From: Niabella sp. | GTDB lineage: Bacteria; Bacteroidota; Bacteroidia; Chitinophagales; Chitinophagaceae | NCBI RefSeq assembly: GCF_030150205.1 | Contig: NZ_JASLGT010000024.1 | Location: 464,979 to 528,978 of the forward strand | Direction of reading: 5' to 3' | Length of the DNA stretch: 64,000 nt | Shown: positions 43,912-52,948 of the stretch, piece after piece | Layout: each line of letters starts with the position of its first letter | How positions within the stretch are numbered: position 1 is the stretch's first letter | Program-made: the position numbers and the translations under genes | Notes under the pieces: generated by a model | The model's database searches: none | Seen by the model: only the letters and a program-made list of their open reading frames with translations | Told to the model about the DNA's origin: nothing

Positions 43912-44715
43912 CTAAGAAATCCGAAACGCATCTGCATCCTTCCAGAACGGAAATTTTTGGCGTATGGCTTCCAGGGCGGTCTTATGCAACGAAAGGGTGT
44001 GTATCGCTTCTTCATCGGCCTTGTGGTACAGGATTTCACCCAAAGGATCGATGACCATACTGTCTCCGCTGTAATCGATACCATTACCATCTACGCCCAC
44101 ACGGTTTACTCCCACTATAAAACATTGATTTTCGATGGCCCTGGCCTGCAACAGGGTCTTCCAGGCGAGGCTCCGCCGCTGCGGCCAGTTGGCCACATTG
44201 ATGAGCAGATCGTACTCCGGCTGCGCCGGAAGTTCGGGTGAAGCTGCTGCGGGGTTTTGCCGGGCCCAAACCGGGAACCGGAGGTCGTAACAAACCTGCA
44301 GGTTGATCTTCCAGCCGTTTACGGAGGCGATCAGCCGTTTATTGCCCGCCGTATAGTGTTGATCTTCTCCCGCAAAGGCAAACCGGTGCCGTTTATCGTA
44401 CAGGCCATACTGACCATTGGGCAGCATCCAGATCAGCCGGTTAAAATAATCCGTTCCTTCCCGGATGATGAGGCTGCCGGTTAATATGATCCGGTGTATG
44501 GCCGCCATTTCCCGCATCCATTGTACCGTAGGGCCATCCATGGTTTCTGCCAGAAGCTCCGGCTGCATAGAAAACCCGGTAGAAAACATTTCCGGCAGCA
44601 CCACCAGTTGCGTTTTCTCTTTAATGGACGCGATCTTTTGCTGCAACATCGCCCGGTTGGCTGCTTTATCTTCCCAATGAAGCCGGGTTTGTATCAGGGT
44701 AATTGTTAGAGACAT
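43912..44715 (-). CDS. Carbon-nitrogen hydrolase / omega-amidase
   Basis: A 267-residue nitrilase-superfamily enzyme, close to the YafV/omega-amidase type, which deaminates 2-oxoglutaramate or similar omega-amides. The Glu-Lys-Cys triad is seen in VVLPEMFSTGF (Glu42), YDKRHRF and INLQVCYDLRFPVW. It lies 18 nt after a sterol desaturase gene on the same strand and is the last gene of a likely recX-desaturase-amidase operon. Confidence 0.93.
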   Translation of the reverse strand: MSLTITLIQTRLHWEDKAANRAMLQQKIASIKEKTQLVVLPEMFSTGFSMQPELLAETMDGPTVQWMREMAAIHRIILTGSLIIREGTDYFNRLIWMLPNGQYGLYDKRHRFAFAGEDQHYTAGNKRLIASVNGWKINLQVCYDLRFPVWARQNPAAASPELPAQPEYDLLINVANWPQRRSLAWKTLLQARAIENQCFIVGVNRVGVDGNGIDYSGDSMVIDPLGEILYHKADEEAIHTLSLHKTALEAIRQKFPFWKDADAFRIS

Positions 44716-44733
44716 ACCAGCACTAAAGTTCGG

Positions 44734-45654
44734 TTATTTTGAAGAAAGGTGGGCTTCTTCCTCTTCTTTTTCGAGCTGACGGCTGGTTTTGCGACTGCCG
44801 TCGTGGCTGTAACCGGGAGGACCAAACAAGTAGCCCATGCGCTGTTTCCAGGTAAGTCCGCTCTGCGTAATATCTTTAAATACCTGTATCCATTCATGAA
44901 AAATGATGGTAAAAGGATTGGGGTTTACCAGGTTGCTGGTAAGCCCGTATTGAATAGGGGCGTATTCTTTTTCAGAAAGTTCTTCCTGGAAGGTGCCGAA
45001 TAGTTTATCCCAGATGATCAGGAACATGCCCATGTTTTTATCGAGGTACTTGGGATTGGAACTGTGATGCACCCTATGGTGCGAGGGCGTTACGAGGATC
45101 TTTTCCAGCCAGCCCAGTTTTCCCACCAGTTCTGTATGTACCAGGGTGCCCCATATTTGCGTGGCGGAGTACATAAACAGGATATCTAACGGACGGAAGC
45201 CGATCCACACCAGCGGAATAAAAAAGATAAACCGGTAAAGGGGCTCAAAAACCGATGACCGGAATCCTACGGTGAAGTTGAACTTTTGAGAGCTGTGATG
45301 TGTAACATGTACGGCCCATAAAAAACGGGTGGTATGGTCCAGGCGATGTAGCCAGTAATACACAAAATCTTCCAGCACCAGTAACAGTAACCAATAGATC
45401 ACGGGATTGCTGATGGGTTGAACCGCGCTATGGTTGGCCACCTGGATGAGCACCCAGAGGTAAGAAAGTTTAAACGCAAAGTCAACTGATCCGTTGGCAA
45501 GGGTGAGGTAAACATTGGTAAGCGTATCCTTTAGGGTATAGGTCTTTTTATGAAAATGAAAATTAGACAGCAGGATCTCCGCTCCGATAATAATGATATA
45601 AAAAGGAGTAGAAAATAATAGCAGTAATTGTTCGTGGTAACTAAAGCCGTGCAT
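44734..45654 (-). CDS. Sterol desaturase family protein
   Basis: A 306-residue integral membrane di-iron oxygenase of the fatty acid hydroxylase/sterol desaturase superfamily. The three His motifs are visible: HRLDH, HVTHHSS and HRVHH (about residues 105-190). The C-terminus is charged (SRQLEKEEEEAHLSSK). I place the start at 45654 (MHGFSYHEQ), because the frame upstream to 45708 overlaps recX. Substrate unknown; a second family member is at 60366-61211. Confidence 0.9.
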   Translation of the reverse strand: MHGFSYHEQLLLLFSTPFYIIIIGAEILLSNFHFHKKTYTLKDTLTNVYLTLANGSVDFAFKLSYLWVLIQVANHSAVQPISNPVIYWLLLLVLEDFVYYWLHRLDHTTRFLWAVHVTHHSSQKFNFTVGFRSSVFEPLYRFIFFIPLVWIGFRPLDILFMYSATQIWGTLVHTELVGKLGWLEKILVTPSHHRVHHSSNPKYLDKNMGMFLIIWDKLFGTFQEELSEKEYAPIQYGLTSNLVNPNPFTIIFHEWIQVFKDITQSGLTWKQRMGYLFGPPGYSHDGSRKTSRQLEKEEEEAHLSSK

Positions 45655-45664
45655 GATGTGATCG

Positions 45665-46138
45665 TTATTGTATGGTATGAAGCAGCGGATGGAACAACTC
45701 CGGCTCATATCCTCTCTGGATGAGGAAAACGGACGTTTTTTTCATTTTTACAAAACGGTTGCGCTCCCCTTTAAGACTGTTCCACTTTTGCTGCAATAAT
45801 TCGGTCATGGTTTGTTCGTAAGCTTCTTCATCAATTTCCTTCATCCCTGCTTTTATGCAGTATGGGCTAACCTGTTTTTGCTGCAAGGTCGTTTTTATTT
45901 TATTCCGGCCCCATTTTTTTTGCCGGAAATGTCCGCCGGCAAAGGCTTTTGCAAAGCGCTCCTCGTTTAAATAATTTTCTTCAATCAGGGCGGCAATGAT
46001 GGCATCGTGTTCCTTTTTCCACACACCCAGCTCAAATAATTTATTTACCACATCCTGGTGACAGCGTTCGCTGTACGCACAATAGTGTTGTAGTTTTTTG
46101 AGTGCCTGAGCCTCTGTTAATGCTTGAGAAGATGTCAT
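45665..46138 (-). CDS. recX: RecX family regulatory protein
   Basis: A 157-residue RecX-type modulator of RecA. Helical triplet repeats are visible: ALKKLQHYCAYSERCHQDVVNKLFELG, AIIAALIEENYLNEERFAKAFAGGHFRQKKWGRNKIKTTL, and KMKKTSVFLIQRGYEPE. RecX normally binds RecA filaments; no recA is adjacent. It starts 22 nt after the stop of the PIN toxin gene, so it may be cotranscribed with the toxin-antitoxin pair. Confidence 0.92.
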   Translation of the reverse strand: MTSSQALTEAQALKKLQHYCAYSERCHQDVVNKLFELGVWKKEHDAIIAALIEENYLNEERFAKAFAGGHFRQKKWGRNKIKTTLQQKQVSPYCIKAGMKEIDEEAYEQTMTELLQQKWNSLKGERNRFVKMKKTSVFLIQRGYEPELFHPLLHTIQ

Positions 46139-46160
46139 ATCAATTGTGGATGCACTAAAT

Positions 46161-46544
46161 TTATAAATCCCAGGGATTCTGCAGTTTCAGCCCGGTAATA
46201 TTTTTAAAATCAGAAACATTCCGGGTGAGTAATATAAGGTTAAATTGGAGTGCAGTGGCTGATATTACTGCATCAGGCAATTTGATCCGGATGTTTTTTT
46301 TAATATCAATTGTTTTTGAGGCAACCTGCAGATTGAGCGGAAGGATCATGGCTATAGAAACAAAATCGCGTAACAGTTTTTCTTCTTTTTTATTGGGAAT
46401 TTCAAAACCTAAAACTTCGATCTGGGTAATTACAGAAATAATAGGCTGTTCTATGGTAAAGAATAGTTCCCGTGCTGGAGCGGGTAGTTTGCCATTGCAG
46501 AAATCAATGATACAATTGGAGTCAATTAAATATTTCTGTCCCAT
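46161..46544 (-). CDS. PIN domain toxin (VapC-like)
   Basis: A 127-residue PIN-domain ribonuclease. The first acidic residue is Asp8 in KYLIDSNCIIDF, followed by an IEVLGFE Glu, KLPDAVISATALQFNLILLTRNVSDF with the conserved Asp near residue 90 and another at about 111. It overlaps the end of the upstream antitoxin-like gene by 19 nt, the classical antitoxin-toxin arrangement. RNA target unknown. Confidence 0.9.
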   Translation of the reverse strand: MGQKYLIDSNCIIDFCNGKLPAPARELFFTIEQPIISVITQIEVLGFEIPNKKEEKLLRDFVSIAMILPLNLQVASKTIDIKKNIRIKLPDAVISATALQFNLILLTRNVSDFKNITGLKLQNPWDL

Positions 46545-46762
46545 TCATTTCTGCTCTTTATAATGTGAGCATGTAATTTTTCGGTGGTATCGTCAGAAAG
46601 GATGCCCCAAAAATCCTTCATTGTTTTTGAAGGTGCCAGCTTTAATTCCTGGTTTACCTCGTCAAGAGGCATATAGGTAATTTCAATCTCCTTCCCCAGG
46701 TATTCTTTTGGAATATCCAATTTGATCTGTCGTTTCTCGGCTCTGACTATAGTGCGGATCAT
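46526..46762 (-). CDS. Putative antitoxin of PIN toxin
   Basis: A 78-residue protein upstream of and overlapping the PIN gene. The N-terminal half (MIRTIVRAEKRQIKLDIPKEYLGKEIEITY) is beta-strand-like, as in AbrB/MraZ-type DNA-binding antitoxins; the C-terminal half is helical and charged, as needed to wrap the toxin. I assign it from context and form rather than from strong family similarity. Confidence 0.72.
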   Translation of the reverse strand: MIRTIVRAEKRQIKLDIPKEYLGKEIEITYMPLDEVNQELKLAPSKTMKDFWGILSDDTTEKLHAHIIKSRNEWDRNI

Positions 46763-46861
46763 TTTTATTACATTTTAAGAATAAACGTTCCTTACTTCAA
46801 TGAATTCAGCAGATCAAAGATACTAAATTTTTTAGAACGCATTTTCGCGCTACTTTCATGG

Positions 46862-47962
46862 CTATTCTTCTAACCGCGCCGTACAGCCAAATTCGTTTTT
46901 CAGATAATCATCGTAATGATCTGCCTGCTCAAAAAGATTCCGGAATTCTTCCACACCCGATTCCCGCGTCATATCCAGGTCGTACAGCAACCGGCTCAAT
47001 ACAATATTGTTCTTATTGCAGCTAAGCACCAGGCCGTGCGATTTATTATTTTCCTGCAGGAGGTACTGATATAAGGGTTTTATTTTGGCGGCCTCCATGG
47101 GCATCTGGCAGAGATAGGCATCGCCGGCAATAAAGTAATTATCCGGGTTATAGCTGATATTGATCTTGGCCGAACCCTGTTTTACGCTCCATTGATTCGA
47201 TCCGTCGCGGGCCAGCCGCACGTCCTTTCCCAGGTCTTTTAAAATATCCTCGATCAGTTTGGCCACCCCCATCAGTTCTGCTTCTTTTTCCGGCATCTGC
47301 AGCAGTTTTACCTCTGATCCGCAATTGGGGCAGTATTTATTATTGTCGATATTTTCCGCGGTTACCAGCGAATCGCAACTGGAACAGCGGGCTGCTTCCT
47401 GCCCTTTATGGGGCAGGTAAAGGTCGATGGCTTCTTTCAGATAGCTGGCCGGCAATGCAAACCCCAGGTTATCGCCGCCTTTTATAATAAAGGAGTTCAC
47501 GCCGATCACTTCCCCTGCATAATCCACCAGGGGACCTCCGCTGTTGCCCGGGTTAATGGCCGCATCGATCTGGATGTATTTAAGCCCCTCCCGGATGCGG
47601 TCTACCTTGGAAATAACACCCTGTGTGGCCGAGTAACTCAGGTTATAAGGGTGACCGATGGCAATCACATTATCCCCATCTTTCATAAGATCATAGTTCC
47701 CTATATGCACTTCCGGCAGGTCTACACCCGAAGGCGGCTGTAAAAAAGCCAGGTCATGTTTGAGATCCGTATACAACACCCGCGAAAGCTGTTTTTCAAA
47801 AAGCTTTCCCTGTATGGTTACCTCTGGGTTATTGTTTACCACATGATTATTGGTGATAATCAGATCTGCGGTTTTAAGATAAAACCCTGTTCCGGTGCCG
47901 GTTTGTGTGGCGATCTGGATAATGGCCTGCTGATATTTATTAATAATTTCCTGCGTGTTCAT
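46862..47962 (-). CDS. S1C-type trypsin-like serine protease with zinc ribbon and C-terminal YbjN-like domain
   Basis: A 366-residue protein. Residues 1-180 form a trypsin-like protease (catalytic His in IITNNHVV, Asp in LKHDLAF, Ser in NPGNSGGPLV). Residues about 180-215 hold a CxxC...CxxC zinc ribbon (CSSCDSLVTAEN, YCPNCGSEV). The C-terminal 130 residues resemble a YbjN/type III chaperone-like fold (EDILKDLGKDVRLARDGSNQW). No signal peptide or membrane anchor is visible, so it is probably cytosolic, unlike DegP. The upstream gene (47986-49317) is 23 nt away and cotranscribed. Confidence 0.85.
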   Translation of the reverse strand: MNTQEIINKYQQAIIQIATQTGTGTGFYLKTADLIITNNHVVNNNPEVTIQGKLFEKQLSRVLYTDLKHDLAFLQPPSGVDLPEVHIGNYDLMKDGDNVIAIGHPYNLSYSATQGVISKVDRIREGLKYIQIDAAINPGNSGGPLVDYAGEVIGVNSFIIKGGDNLGFALPASYLKEAIDLYLPHKGQEAARCSSCDSLVTAENIDNNKYCPNCGSEVKLLQMPEKEAELMGVAKLIEDILKDLGKDVRLARDGSNQWSVKQGSAKINISYNPDNYFIAGDAYLCQMPMEAAKIKPLYQYLLQENNKSHGLVLSCNKNNIVLSRLLYDLDMTRESGVEEFRNLFEQADHYDDYLKNEFGCTARLEE

Positions 47963-47985
47963 AAATGCTCCGTTAATGAATGTGG

Positions 47986-49317
47986 CTATGCCGGTATGTC
48001 CATATTCAGCTTTTCGATCTGCGTGGTAAAGCTGTAGTTAAACGCCAGCAGACCGGAGAAGCTCAGTCCTTCGGTTCTGAAGTTCATATGGGGATATCGT
48101 TCTTTCCATTGTGCTTCAACGGCGCGGATATACCGGATGATGGCATCTTCTTTAAAACGTCCCGAGGCGGTGTCGTAGAAGTCTTCTGTATAACCCAGCG
48201 TTTTAAAAAAGGAGGGATAGTTCACCTGCATAAATAAACGCATCAGCAGGGTAATGGGCCGGGGAAGGCTATAGGAATACTGGCAATAGGATAGCCCATA
48301 TTCCATTAGCTTATTGGCAAAGTACTCATATCCGTTATCCCGGTACCAGAGCATGTTTTCGTTTGCCTCGTGTATGGCATCTGCCATCACCTTATGTACC
48401 TGCGGGGTTACGATGGAGAAGGTATATTTTGACCGGAACAGGTTTTTGAAGATCTCTTCTTTGGGTTTGGCTTTCAGCTCCCGGAAGGCTTCGATCATAT
48501 CCCGGTTTTTATCTACAATGGACCGCTCATCTTTTTTAAAATAGATGGCCCCCACTTTTTCCAGCAGGTTCAGCAGCTGCCCTTCGGGGGTAATGAGAAA
48601 GTCGATCCGGTATACCAGGCTCAGCAGCAGGTAGGAAATACCTCCCGAAAACTTATCTGCGTCTACCCCCGCGATCTTTTCCAGTATTTCATCGATCCAG
48701 CTGATCAGGAAATCGTATTTCACCTGCTTTTCTTTTTCGGAAAGCGGACTGATATGGTCCTGATCCACTGCAGCCAGGTGTGCGAAGTCTTCAATCAGCA
48801 GGTCGTCCTGTTTATCGGATTTGGTGGCCAGCTCTTTCAGGCCATAGTATAATTTATTGGGATTGGCCGTGCTCAGGTCCGTATCAAAACGCATGCACAG
48901 CTCATTGTTGTTTAAGGCAAAACGGCTGTAATACAGGCCAAAATTCATTTCCAGCAGCCGGCGCATAACCGGTACGGAAGGTTCCTGCATCAGGGCCAGT
49001 TTTACATCGGCCGACAGGCGGTTATCGCGGATCTCGCCCCGGATGATCTTGGAGCCCTGGAACAGTTCAAATGTTGCGGTATCGCCGTTGCGGGTATAAC
49101 GTACGTTTTGTACCGCATCATCCTTCAGGTAATCAAAAAAGGCATCTACGGATGCGGCATAGTCTTTTTCTTTAAACAGGTTGTCAGCATCTTTCCAGCG
49201 GCGTACCTTTCCGGACATCTTATTATTATCCGAATACCGGCCGAACTCGATGGAAGGATTGCCCTGCGCGGAGGGTTCTTCTTTCCCCCTGACCCAATTT
49301 AAAAACTTATTCAACAT
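47986..49317 (-). CDS. Hypothetical protein with N-terminal YbjN-like domain, partner of protease
   Basis: A 443-residue protein with no signal peptide. Residues about 50-195 (VDAFFDYLKDDAVQNVRYTRNGDTATFEL, LMRRLLEMNFGLYYSRFALNNNELCMRFDT-like) resemble the YbjN/secretion-chaperone-like fold; the rest is helical and charged. I do not recognise a named family. It is upstream of a serine protease that has the same kind of domain at its C-terminus; a protease-adaptor pair is plausible (inference). Operon order on the minus strand: this gene, then the protease. Confidence 0.7.
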   Translation of the reverse strand: MLNKFLNWVRGKEEPSAQGNPSIEFGRYSDNNKMSGKVRRWKDADNLFKEKDYAASVDAFFDYLKDDAVQNVRYTRNGDTATFELFQGSKIIRGEIRDNRLSADVKLALMQEPSVPVMRRLLEMNFGLYYSRFALNNNELCMRFDTDLSTANPNKLYYGLKELATKSDKQDDLLIEDFAHLAAVDQDHISPLSEKEKQVKYDFLISWIDEILEKIAGVDADKFSGGISYLLLSLVYRIDFLITPEGQLLNLLEKVGAIYFKKDERSIVDKNRDMIEAFRELKAKPKEEIFKNLFRSKYTFSIVTPQVHKVMADAIHEANENMLWYRDNGYEYFANKLMEYGLSYCQYSYSLPRPITLLMRLFMQVNYPSFFKTLGYTEDFYDTASGRFKEDAIIRYIRAVEAQWKERYPHMNFRTEGLSFSGLLAFNYSFTTQIEKLNMDIPA

Positions 49318-49521
49318 AGGCCTTTTTTTAAGTCGGGGAAGTTACTAAACCTTATCAAACTACCTAAAAAATTTTACCGGGGGCAAAATCAGCGTTTTTC
49401 CTCCTATATTTACCGAAAAATGGGCCAGATTTTTCGAAACTTTATCTAATAAAATAGTAGTTTCGCTACCTCCATTTTGCCCTGACAGGGAACAGAAACG
49501 TAAAAATTAATAAAATAACAG

Positions 49522-50637
49522 ATGAAATTTATTGCATCGTCATCGGCTTTACTGAAACAACTTCAAAATATTTCAGGGGTAATTAATGCGAACAATGTAT
49601 TGCCCATTTTGGAGGATTTCTTGTTTGATATTGATAAAAACCGTCTGACTATTGTGGCCACTGACCTCGAAACAGTAATGAAAACGGAGATGCAGATTGA
49701 GGCAAAAGACAGCGGCCGCGTTTGTATTCCCGCAAAGATCCTGATCGACTCTTTAAAAAACATCCCGGAGCAACCGCTCACCTTTAATATTGACAAAAAT
49801 TACAGCGTTGAAATTACCAGCGATAACGGAAAGTACAAGGTAATGGGTGAAAACCCGGACAATTTCCCCAAAGATCCTACTGCAGATGATGCTTCCAGCT
49901 TTACAATGACCTCGTCTGCCCTGGTAACCGCAATTAATAAAACCCTGTTTGCCACCAGCACCGATGACCTGCGCCCGGCAATGACCGGTGTTTATTTTGA
50001 GCTGGATAAAAAAGGAATCCAGTTTGTAGCAACAGATGCGCACCGGCTGGTGCGGTATAAACGGACCGATGTAAGTTCACCCAATACCGATACGTTTATT
50101 GTGCCGCGCAAACCGCTGAACCTGTTAAAATCGGCCCTGCCGGATAACAGCGACGAAATCACGATCAATTACAATACCAACCATTTCTTTGTAATACATG
50201 GCACTACACAAATGAGTTGCCGGTTGATCGATGCCCGTTTCCCCGATTATAAAGTGGTGATCCCTTCAGAAAATCCGTACCGGTTAACGGTAAACAGAAC
50301 GGAGTTCCTGGGTGCCCTGCGCCGGGTAAGCGTATTCAGTAATAAAAGCACCTACCAGGTAGCCCTGAACATCAGCGGCAGCGAACTGCAGCTGGCGGCA
50401 CAGGATGTGGATTTCAGCTTTGAAGGAAATGAGCGCATGAAATGCCAGTATAATGGCGAAGACCTGGTGATTGCCTTCAACGCCAAATTCCTGATCGAAA
50501 TGCTCAATGCAACCGACAGTGACGAGGTATACATGGAATTGAGCACGCCTACAAAAGCGGGGCTCATCAAGCCGGTAGACCAGGAAGAGAACGAAGAACA
50601 ATTGATGCTGGTGATGCCGTTGATGCTGAACCAATAG
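49522..50637 (+). CDS. dnaN: DNA polymerase III subunit beta (sliding clamp)
   Basis: A 371-residue clamp that encircles DNA and tethers the replicase. Three repeated domains are consistent with length; typical stretches include LPILEDFLFDIDKNRLTIVATDLE, FATSTDDLRPAMTGVYFELDKKGIQFVATDAHRLVRYK and the C-terminal LVMPLMLNQ. No dnaA, recF or gyrB is adjacent, so dnaN is isolated from the origin cluster, which is common in Bacteroidota. A strong terminator follows. Confidence 0.98.
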   Translation: MKFIASSSALLKQLQNISGVINANNVLPILEDFLFDIDKNRLTIVATDLETVMKTEMQIEAKDSGRVCIPAKILIDSLKNIPEQPLTFNIDKNYSVEITSDNGKYKVMGENPDNFPKDPTADDASSFTMTSSALVTAINKTLFATSTDDLRPAMTGVYFELDKKGIQFVATDAHRLVRYKRTDVSSPNTDTFIVPRKPLNLLKSALPDNSDEITINYNTNHFFVIHGTTQMSCRLIDARFPDYKVVIPSENPYRLTVNRTEFLGALRRVSVFSNKSTYQVALNISGSELQLAAQDVDFSFEGNERMKCQYNGEDLVIAFNAKFLIEMLNATDSDEVYMELSTPTKAGLIKPVDQEENEEQLMLVMPLMLNQ

Positions 50638-50676
50638 TAAAAAATGATATTTTTAAATCTGCCTGTTTGGGCGGTT

Positions 50677-50724
50677 GAGCCTGACTAATTTCTGCCTTTG
50701 GCGAGTGGTCAGGCTCATTTTATT
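50677..50724 (+). terminator. Rho-independent terminator of dnaN
   Basis: GAGCCTGAC (50677-50685) and GTCAGGCTC (50708-50716) form a perfect 9-bp stem with a 22-nt loop, followed by ATTTTATT. It lies 40 nt after the dnaN stop and 14 nt before the next start. Confidence 0.8.
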
Positions 50725-50737
50725 AGAGCCTTCTGTA

Positions 50738-51985
50738 ATGATTTATACCAAAGTTTGTATCATCGGCGCCGGACCCGGAGGTGCTACGGCCGCTCTTCAG
50801 CTAAATAAAGAGGGCATCGACTGCATCGTAGTTGATAAAGCGGTTTTTCCGCGCGATAAAGTTTGCGGCGACGGGCTGAGCGGCAAAGTGCTTACCTGTT
50901 TAAAAAAGATTGATCCCCTTGTGGCCGAACGGTTGAAACAAGCCGGGTTTAAGCTCAACAGCTGGGGCGTTAGCTTTATTGCGCCCAACCGCCGGGTGCT
51001 GGAGGTTGGATACCGGCCCGATTTTGATGCCGGTAACAATCAGCATAAGGAAGTACCGATCGGCTATGTTTGCAAGCGGATGGATTTTGATCATTTCCTG
51101 GTGGAAGAACTCAAGCGTTGTGCACACGTAACGCTTTATGAAGGTATAGCCATTACGGAATACACATTGGAAGCGGACGGCTACTACGTGAGTGACGGGA
51201 ACGGATTTGTGATAAAAGCAGATCTGCTGATTATTGCAAACGGGGCGCATTCCGCTTTTACAAAAAAAGTGGCCGGTATTCAGATGGAGCCGGCGCATTA
51301 TGTAGCCGGTCTGCGGGCCTATTATAAAAATGTGGAAGGGATGCACCGGGAGCACTTTATTGAACTGCATTTCTTAAAAAGCCTGTTGCCGGGTTATTTC
51401 TGGATCTTTCCCCTGCCCAACGGGCAGGCCAATGTTGGGGTGGGCATGCTTAGTGAAACCGTTAGCCGCAAAAAGATCAATCTTAAAAAAGAGCTGCTCC
51501 GTATTGTAGAACAGGACCCTGTGTTTAAAGAGCGGTTCAAAAATGCACAGCTGGAAGGGCCGATCGAAGGTTACGGCCTGCCGTTGGGGAGCAAGAAAAG
51601 AGTGCTTACGGGGGAGCGGTATATGCTGGTGGGAGATGCCGCCTTTCTTATTGATCCCTTTACCGGGGAAGGTATCGGCAATGCCATGGGCTCGGGCCGG
51701 CTGGCTGCATTGCAGGCGGTAAAAGCCATTCAGACCGGTGATTTTTCTGCGGCTGGTCTTGCCGGCTATGATAAGGACATCGAACGCGTACTGGGCTCCG
51801 AATTGCGGCTGAGCACCCGCATTCAGAAGCTGGTCCATTATCCCCGGCTGTTTAACCTGCTCATTAACATCAGTGCCCGCAATAAAAAGGTGCAGGAGCT
51901 GCTGTCCTGTATGTTTTATGAAGTGGATCTGCGAAAAAAACTAACAAAGCCTTCGTTTTATATCGGGTTGTTGCTCAATAAATAA
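50738..51985 (+). CDS. Geranylgeranyl reductase family FAD-dependent oxidoreductase
   Basis: A 415-residue flavoprotein. The FAD-binding GxGxxG motif is VCIIGAGPGGATAALQL (about residues 6-22), followed by DKAVFPRDKVCGDGLSGK (the PxxxxCG type seen in geranylgeranyl reductases) and LVGDAAFLIDPFTGEGIGNAMGSG for the flavin phosphate site. It probably reduces double bonds in isoprenoid or lipid substrates. The frame opens at 50675 through TTG, but that part lies in the terminator; MIYTKVCIIG at 50738 is the natural start. Confidence 0.93.
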   Translation: MIYTKVCIIGAGPGGATAALQLNKEGIDCIVVDKAVFPRDKVCGDGLSGKVLTCLKKIDPLVAERLKQAGFKLNSWGVSFIAPNRRVLEVGYRPDFDAGNNQHKEVPIGYVCKRMDFDHFLVEELKRCAHVTLYEGIAITEYTLEADGYYVSDGNGFVIKADLLIIANGAHSAFTKKVAGIQMEPAHYVAGLRAYYKNVEGMHREHFIELHFLKSLLPGYFWIFPLPNGQANVGVGMLSETVSRKKINLKKELLRIVEQDPVFKERFKNAQLEGPIEGYGLPLGSKKRVLTGERYMLVGDAAFLIDPFTGEGIGNAMGSGRLAALQAVKAIQTGDFSAAGLAGYDKDIERVLGSELRLSTRIQKLVHYPRLFNLLINISARNKKVQELLSCMFYEVDLRKKLTKPSFYIGLLLNK

Positions 51986-52002
51986 AAACGGCGCTAATTT
52001 TG
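51971..52002 (+). promoter_or_regulatory. Promoter of TPM-domain gene
   Basis: TAATTTTG (51995-52002) is a perfect TAnnTTTG box; TTG at 51971-51973 is 21 nt upstream. The start at 52023 is 20 nt further. The TTG lies within the last codons of the upstream gene. Confidence 0.55.
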
Positions 52003-52022
52003 CATTATAGTGTTTACTTAAA

Positions 52023-52604
52023 ATGGATCCTATGCTTCAAAAAATGTTTCGGACGGTTTTGTTGTTGACAACAATCGTAGCGCTGTCCTGTAATTCCAGC
52101 AAAAACCTCAACAGCCAGGTGCATAAAAGAGATGCAGACGGACGGGATGTAAAGATCAAATACCCGCAGCAACAAACGGCAACACCACAGAACATCAATA
52201 TGTCGTACGATTTTGAGCAGCTGTTTACGGCGGCGCAAAACAAACAGATCGATAGCCTGGTGCGGGTTTTTGAAAAAAGCAACCTGATCTCCATTAAAGT
52301 AGTAACGCTGCCTGCAGATAACATCACATCCGGTTCGCTTGAGAACAATAATAAAAACCTGCTGAAGGAATGGGAGGGTGTACACGGCAATACCGACAAA
52401 GCCCTGGTGGTTTCCATCAGCAAAGGATTAAATAAAGCGGCAATTGATTATGGACCGTTTGTTGGCAAATTATTATCCCGTTCGGAGGCAGATCAAATCA
52501 TCCGCAATCAGCTGTTGCCCGGGCTCCAAAGCGGTAATGTTTTTGGTAGCACCTGGAAAGGCCTCAATGATCTGATGGATACCATCCGCAGGAATATTAA
52601 GTAG
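52023..52604 (+). CDS. TPM domain-containing lipoprotein
   Basis: A 193-residue lipoprotein (lipobox VALSC; the N-terminal Met at 52032 is an alternative start). The TPM domain (about residues 60-190) has VRVFEKSNLISIKVVTLPADNI, TDKALVVSISKGLNKAAIDYGPFVGKLLSRSEADQIIRNQLLPGLQSG. TPM proteins are membrane-associated and some are phosphatases of photosystem or envelope repair; function here is not known. Confidence 0.88.
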   Translation: MDPMLQKMFRTVLLLTTIVALSCNSSKNLNSQVHKRDADGRDVKIKYPQQQTATPQNINMSYDFEQLFTAAQNKQIDSLVRVFEKSNLISIKVVTLPADNITSGSLENNNKNLLKEWEGVHGNTDKALVVSISKGLNKAAIDYGPFVGKLLSRSEADQIIRNQLLPGLQSGNVFGSTWKGLNDLMDTIRRNIK

Positions 52605-52666
52605 GACGATTGCCTGGCGCCGGAAAAAAAATTCTTCCTTTATTTAATTGTTCAGAAAAAGACTTG

Positions 52667-52697
52667 ATCTCCCGCTGATCGGCGGGAGATTCCTTTT
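52667..52697 (+). terminator. Rho-independent terminator after the TPM gene
   Basis: ATCTCCCGC (52667-52675) and GCGGGAGAT (52682-52690) form a perfect 9-bp stem with a 6-nt loop, followed by TCCTTTTG. It is 62 nt beyond the TPM stop. Confidence 0.65.
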
Positions 52698-52904
52698 GCG
52701 TTTATCTGCGATAGCATCAGCGCTAATCAGCGGGGAAATGTTATCCGACTTCAATAGGATAAGACAGTAAGGTGCTGTGCGCAGATGGACTTTGTAACCT
52801 GGAGCGACAAATAAGTATCTAAGAAAAGGGCGCTATCTGTGGATGCCGATCCGCCAACCGAAGAATAGAACGGCAGTTTTTGAGCAGACTTTTTAATCGG
52901 CTTC

Positions 52905-52934
52905 TTGCCGTTTATATTTTTACCATTACTTTTG
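52905..52934 (+). promoter_or_regulatory. Promoter of the B12 uptake operon
   Basis: TTG (52905-52907) and TACTTTTG (52927-52934) are separated by exactly 19 nt, the optimum for Bacteroidota promoters. The expected transcription start is just before the riboswitch. Confidence 0.8.
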
Positions 52935-52948
52935 CAGCGCATTGGTTA

